This document shows positions 61,470-64,000 of a DNA stretch of 64,000 nucleotides, one piece after another (the stretch's first letter is position 1; every line of letters starts with the position of its first letter). The stretch lies in NCBI RefSeq assembly GCF_016405985.1, contig NZ_JAEFCF010000001.1, forward strand, positions 186,001-250,000, given 5' to 3'. This stretch comes from Paracoccus sp. IB05. GTDB lineage: Bacteria > Pseudomonadota > Alphaproteobacteria > Rhodobacterales > Rhodobacteraceae. The notes under the pieces are model-generated. The model saw only the letters and a program-made list of their open reading frames with translations. It did no database searches and was not told where the DNA came from. Position numbers and translations under genes: made by a program.

Positions 61470-62588
61470 ATGACAGAAGCCGTCCAGGCTCAAAAAGACG
61501 AGCGCGTCAAAACCGTCTCGCCCTGGCGCCGCGCGCTGATCCGGCCCGAGCTGGGCGGCATTTGCGGCACCATCCTTGTCTTCCTTCTCTTCGGGGCAAT
61601 TGCCGGCGATTCCGGCATGTTCAAAGCCGAAGGGATCATGAACTGGACCGTGGTCTCCGCGCAGTTCATGATCATCGCGGTCGGCGCCTGCCTCCTGATG
61701 ATCGCGGGCGAATTCGACCTTTCGACCGGCTCGATGATCGGCTTTTCCGGCACGGTCATGGCGATCCTCTCGGTTCATATGGGCTGGCCGCTCTGGGCGG
61801 CAATCCTGTTCACCTTTGGCTTTTGCATGCTGATCGGCGCGCTGAATGGCTGGCTCGTGGTCAAGACCGGGCTGCCTTCCTTCATCGTGACGCTGGCGTT
61901 TCTCTTCATCCTGCGGGGTCTGACCATCTGGGGCTCGGTCTATTTCACCCGCCAGACCATCATCGGTGGCGTGGGTGAAAAAGCCCAAAGCGACTGGCTT
62001 GCGCCGGTTTTTGGCGGCAAGATCCTGACCGGATTTTTCACCTGGATGGGCGAGGCGGGCTGGATCGCGACCTTCACCCGGGGCTCTCGTGCCGGGCAGC
62101 CGGTGGTTGACGGCATCCCGATGCTGGTCGTCTGGGCGCTGGCGCTGGTGATCCTGGGCCATCTGCTGCTGACCCGCACCAGGTTCGGCAACTGGATCTT
62201 TGCCGCCGGCGGTGACGCCCAGGCCGCGCGCTATGTCGGTGTGCCGGTGAACCGGGTGAAAATCTCGATGTTCATGTTCTCGGCCTTCTGCGCCACGGTC
62301 TTCGCCACCTGCCAGGTGATGGAATTCGGCTCGGCCGCAGCTGACCGCGGGATGCTGAAAGAATTCGAGGCAATCATCTGCGTGGTGATCGGGGGCGCGC
62401 TTCTGACCGGCGGCTATGGATCGGTGATCGGCGCGGCTTTGGGCGCTGTGATCTTCGGGGTCGTGCAACAGGGCCTGTTCTTTGCCAATGCCGAAAGCTC
62501 GCTGTTCCGGGTCTTCCTTGGCGCCATCCTTTTGGTCGCCGTGATCATGAACACCTATATCCGCCGCATCATCACGGGAGAACGCTGA
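61470..62588 (+). CDS. Sugar ABC transporter permease
   Basis: The 372-residue RbsC/FrcC-like membrane protein has about ten helices. Family motifs are [18 protein letters not shown] (about 80-97), [39 protein letters not shown] and [18 protein letters not shown]. An insert of about 60 residues between the middle helices ([18 protein letters not shown] onward) is periplasmic. It overlaps the ATPase by one base (TGATG). Upstream in-frame codons to 61302 run through the binding-protein gene and are rejected. Confidence 0.88.
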   Translation: MTEAVQAQKDERVKTVSPWRRALIRPELGGICGTILVFLLFGAIAGDSGMFKAEGIMNWTVVSAQFMIIAVGACLLMIAGEFDLSTGSMIGFSGTVMAILSVHMGWPLWAAILFTFGFCMLIGALNGWLVVKTGLPSFIVTLAFLFILRGLTIWGSVYFTRQTIIGGVGEKAQSDWLAPVFGGKILTGFFTWMGEAGWIATFTRGSRAGQPVVDGIPMLVVWALALVILGHLLLTRTRFGNWIFAAGGDAQAARYVGVPVNRVKISMFMFSAFCATVFATCQVMEFGSAAADRGMLKEFEAIICVVIGGALLTGGYGSVIGAALGAVIFGVVQQGLFFANAESSLFRVFLGAILLVAVIMNTYIRRIITGER

Positions 62589-63367
62589 TGACGACTCCAA
62601 TCGTGGAAATGCGCAATATCAAGAAGAACTTCGGCCATGTAATCGCGCTGAACGGGGTGTCCTTTGATGTGAAGGCGGGTGAATGCCATTGCCTGCTGGG
62701 CGATAACGGCGCCGGGAAATCGACCTTCATCAAGACGATGTCGGGGGTTCACCGGCCCTCTTCGGGCACGATGGTGATCGAGGGGAAACCCGTCACCTTT
62801 GAATCCCCGCGTGACGCTATGGGGGCGGGCATCGCCACCGTCTACCAGGATCTCGCGATGATCCCGCTGATGTCGGTGGTGCGCAACTTCTGGATGGGGC
62901 GTGAGCCCGAGAAAGGCATCTGGCCCTTCCGCAATCTCGATATGAAAAAGGCCGAAGAGGTCACCATGTCCGAGATGAAGAAGATGGGGATCAACCTGCG
63001 CGGCCCGGATCAGGCGGTGGGCACCCTTTCCGGGGGCGAACGCCAGACCGTCGCCATTGCCCGCGCCGTCTATTTCGGGGCGAAAGTGCTGATCCTTGAC
63101 GAGCCGACCTCGGCTCTGGGCGTGCGCCAGACCGCGAATGTGCTGGGCACCATCGACCGGGTCAGGAAGCAGGGCATCGGCGTTGTGTTCATCACCCATA
63201 ACGTGCGCCATGCCATGGCGGTGGGGGATCGTTTCACCGTGCTGAACCGGGGCCAGACTTTGGGCACCGCGACCAAGGGCGATGTCGATGCTGCGCGCCT
63301 CCAGGATATGATGGCGGGCGGGCAGGAGCTGGCCGAGCTGGAATCCTCGCTGGGCGGCACGATTTAA
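62588..63367 (+). CDS. Sugar ABC transporter ATP-binding protein (single NBD)
   Basis: The 259-residue ATPase has Walker [10 protein letters not shown] (about 39-47), signature [15 protein letters not shown], Walker [13 protein letters not shown] and H-loop [12 protein letters not shown] single nucleotide-binding domain distinguishes it from the RbsA-type ATPase of the other transporter and is typical of Frc-type importers in Rhizobiales and Rhodobacterales. Confidence 0.9.
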   Translation: MTTPIVEMRNIKKNFGHVIALNGVSFDVKAGECHCLLGDNGAGKSTFIKTMSGVHRPSSGTMVIEGKPVTFESPRDAMGAGIATVYQDLAMIPLMSVVRNFWMGREPEKGIWPFRNLDMKKAEEVTMSEMKKMGINLRGPDQAVGTLSGGERQTVAIARAVYFGAKVLILDEPTSALGVRQTANVLGTIDRVRKQGIGVVFITHNVRHAMAVGDRFTVLNRGQTLGTATKGDVDAARLQDMMAGGQELAELESSLGGTI

Positions 63368-63376
63368 GGAAAAGCG

Positions 63377-64000
63377 ATGAGCTTTACGGACAGAAGCAAT
63401 CTGCGTCAGCCCCCTCTGGGGCGGCGCCTTCGCCTTGGCTTTGTGGGCGGCGGGCGGGGCGGGCTTGTGGGCAGCTGGCATTTCTCGGGCGCGCGGCTTT
63501 CGAACCATTTCGATGTCGTGGCCGGGGCACTGTCTTCCCGCCCCGACACTGCGGCGCTCTCAGCCGCCGACTGGGTGATCCCGGCGGATCGCAGCTATAC
63601 CGATTACCGCGAAATGGCGCGGGCCGAGGCCGCCCGCCCTGACGGGATCGACGCGGTGGCGATCTGCACCCCGAATGACAGCCATGCGGCGGTGGCGATT
63701 GCCTTTCTCGAGGCCGGGATCGACGTGATCCTGGATAAGCCGATGACGGCGATGCTGCCGGATGCCGAGGCGCTGGTGGCAGTGCAGCAAAAGACCGGCG
63801 TCAGCCTGACTATGACCTATCCGTTCTCGCATCACGCCATGGTGCGGCAGGCCCGCGCTTTGGTCGATGAAGGGGCGCTAGGCCGCATCGCCCAGGTACA
63901 TGTCGAATATCTCCAGGACTGGAACCTGGCGGCGCAGCCCGAGAGTGGCGCGCCCTGGCGGCAGGATCCCAAACGGGTGGGCCGCAGCTCGATCGTGGGC
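63377..64000 (+). CDS. Gfo/Idh/MocA family oxidoreductase, 3' end cut by window
   Basis: The frame is open from ATG 63377 (AAGGAAAA upstream, 9 bp after the ATPase stop) to the window end, 208 codons. It shows the Rossmann start [40 protein letters not shown], the Lys motif [11 protein letters not shown] and [19 protein letters not shown]. It is closely related in style to the dehydrogenase at 47457. It probably oxidises the compound brought in by the preceding transporter. Confidence 0.85.
   Translation, partial: MSFTDRSNLRQPPLGRRLRLGFVGGGRGGLVGSWHFSGARLSNHFDVVAGALSSRPDTAALSAADWVIPADRSYTDYREMARAEAARPDGIDAVAICTPNDSHAAVAIAFLEAGIDVILDKPMTAMLPDAEALVAVQQKTGVSLTMTYPFSHHAMVRQARALVDEGALGRIAQVHVEYLQDWNLAAQPESGAPWRQDPKRVGRSSIVG

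Overview
The window is about 64 kb of high-GC DNA with tightly packed, ATGA-overlapping operons. Gene content and protein style point to an alphaproteobacterium of the Rhodobacterales (Rhodobacteraceae): a Tmo-type TMAO transporter, TorTSR, a two-domain IolC, DUF983, and a DUF1403/ScpB pair. No rRNA, tRNA or CRISPR was seen. All assignments come from reading the sequence and from family knowledge; no database search was run.

Layout. (1) 1-4070: the 5' part of a FadR-type GntR regulator, a UDP-glucose dehydrogenase, a bifunctional mannose-1-phosphate guanylyltransferase/isomerase (exopolysaccharide sugar nucleotides) and a DUF983 protein. (2) 4359-14794: an orphan branched-chain-type binding protein, TorT, TorS and TorR, followed by a TmoXWV-like TMAO ABC transporter whose upstream region carries a Tor-box-like sequence. 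(3) 14939-17803: a frameshifted MFS transporter gene, a divergent ArsR-type repressor with two palindromic operators between them, and an AraC-type regulator. (4) 18142-24214: an accessory region with a decayed P4-type integrase joined to a beta-helix-like fragment with a ten-G run, long perfect palindromes, a small ORF, an intact tyrosine recombinase, DUF1403 and a second-type ScpB.

(5) 24708-33610: a six-gene operon encoding a periplasmic von Willebrand A protein, an ABC ATPase, an FtsX/LolE-type permease, a SUMF1-domain periplasmic protein, an outer-membrane-type lipoprotein and a secreted trypsin-like protease. It matches the TagT-TagS-TagR-TagQ plus PpkA-periplasmic-domain architecture of type VI secretion post-translational control, but without the kinase and without any secretion genes. 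This is the most unusual system in the window.

(6) 33764-64000: a carbohydrate-acid and inositol catabolic island. It opens with a D-apionate-type trio (oxidoisomerase, RuBisCO-like protein, 3-oxo-isoapionate kinase). A minus-strand operon follows (iolG, aldehyde dehydrogenase, HpcH/HpaI aldolase, 2-hydroxyacid dehydrogenase, Gfo/Idh/MocA), diverging from a plus-strand iolD-iolE-SDR-isomerase-Gfo-iolC-iolB operon. Next come an RbsABC-type importer, a divergent PanB homologue, a Rieske protein with a desaturase-type oxygenase (MocE/MocD-like), a LacI regulator, a PhyH dioxygenase, a second sugar ABC importer and a truncated Gfo/Idh/MocA gene. Four near-identical 18-bp sites (YTGCAAY-N4-ATTGCYR) lie in the four control regions of this island, which suggests that one LacI-type repressor controls the inositol and O-methyl/amino-inositol (rhizopine-like) genes together.
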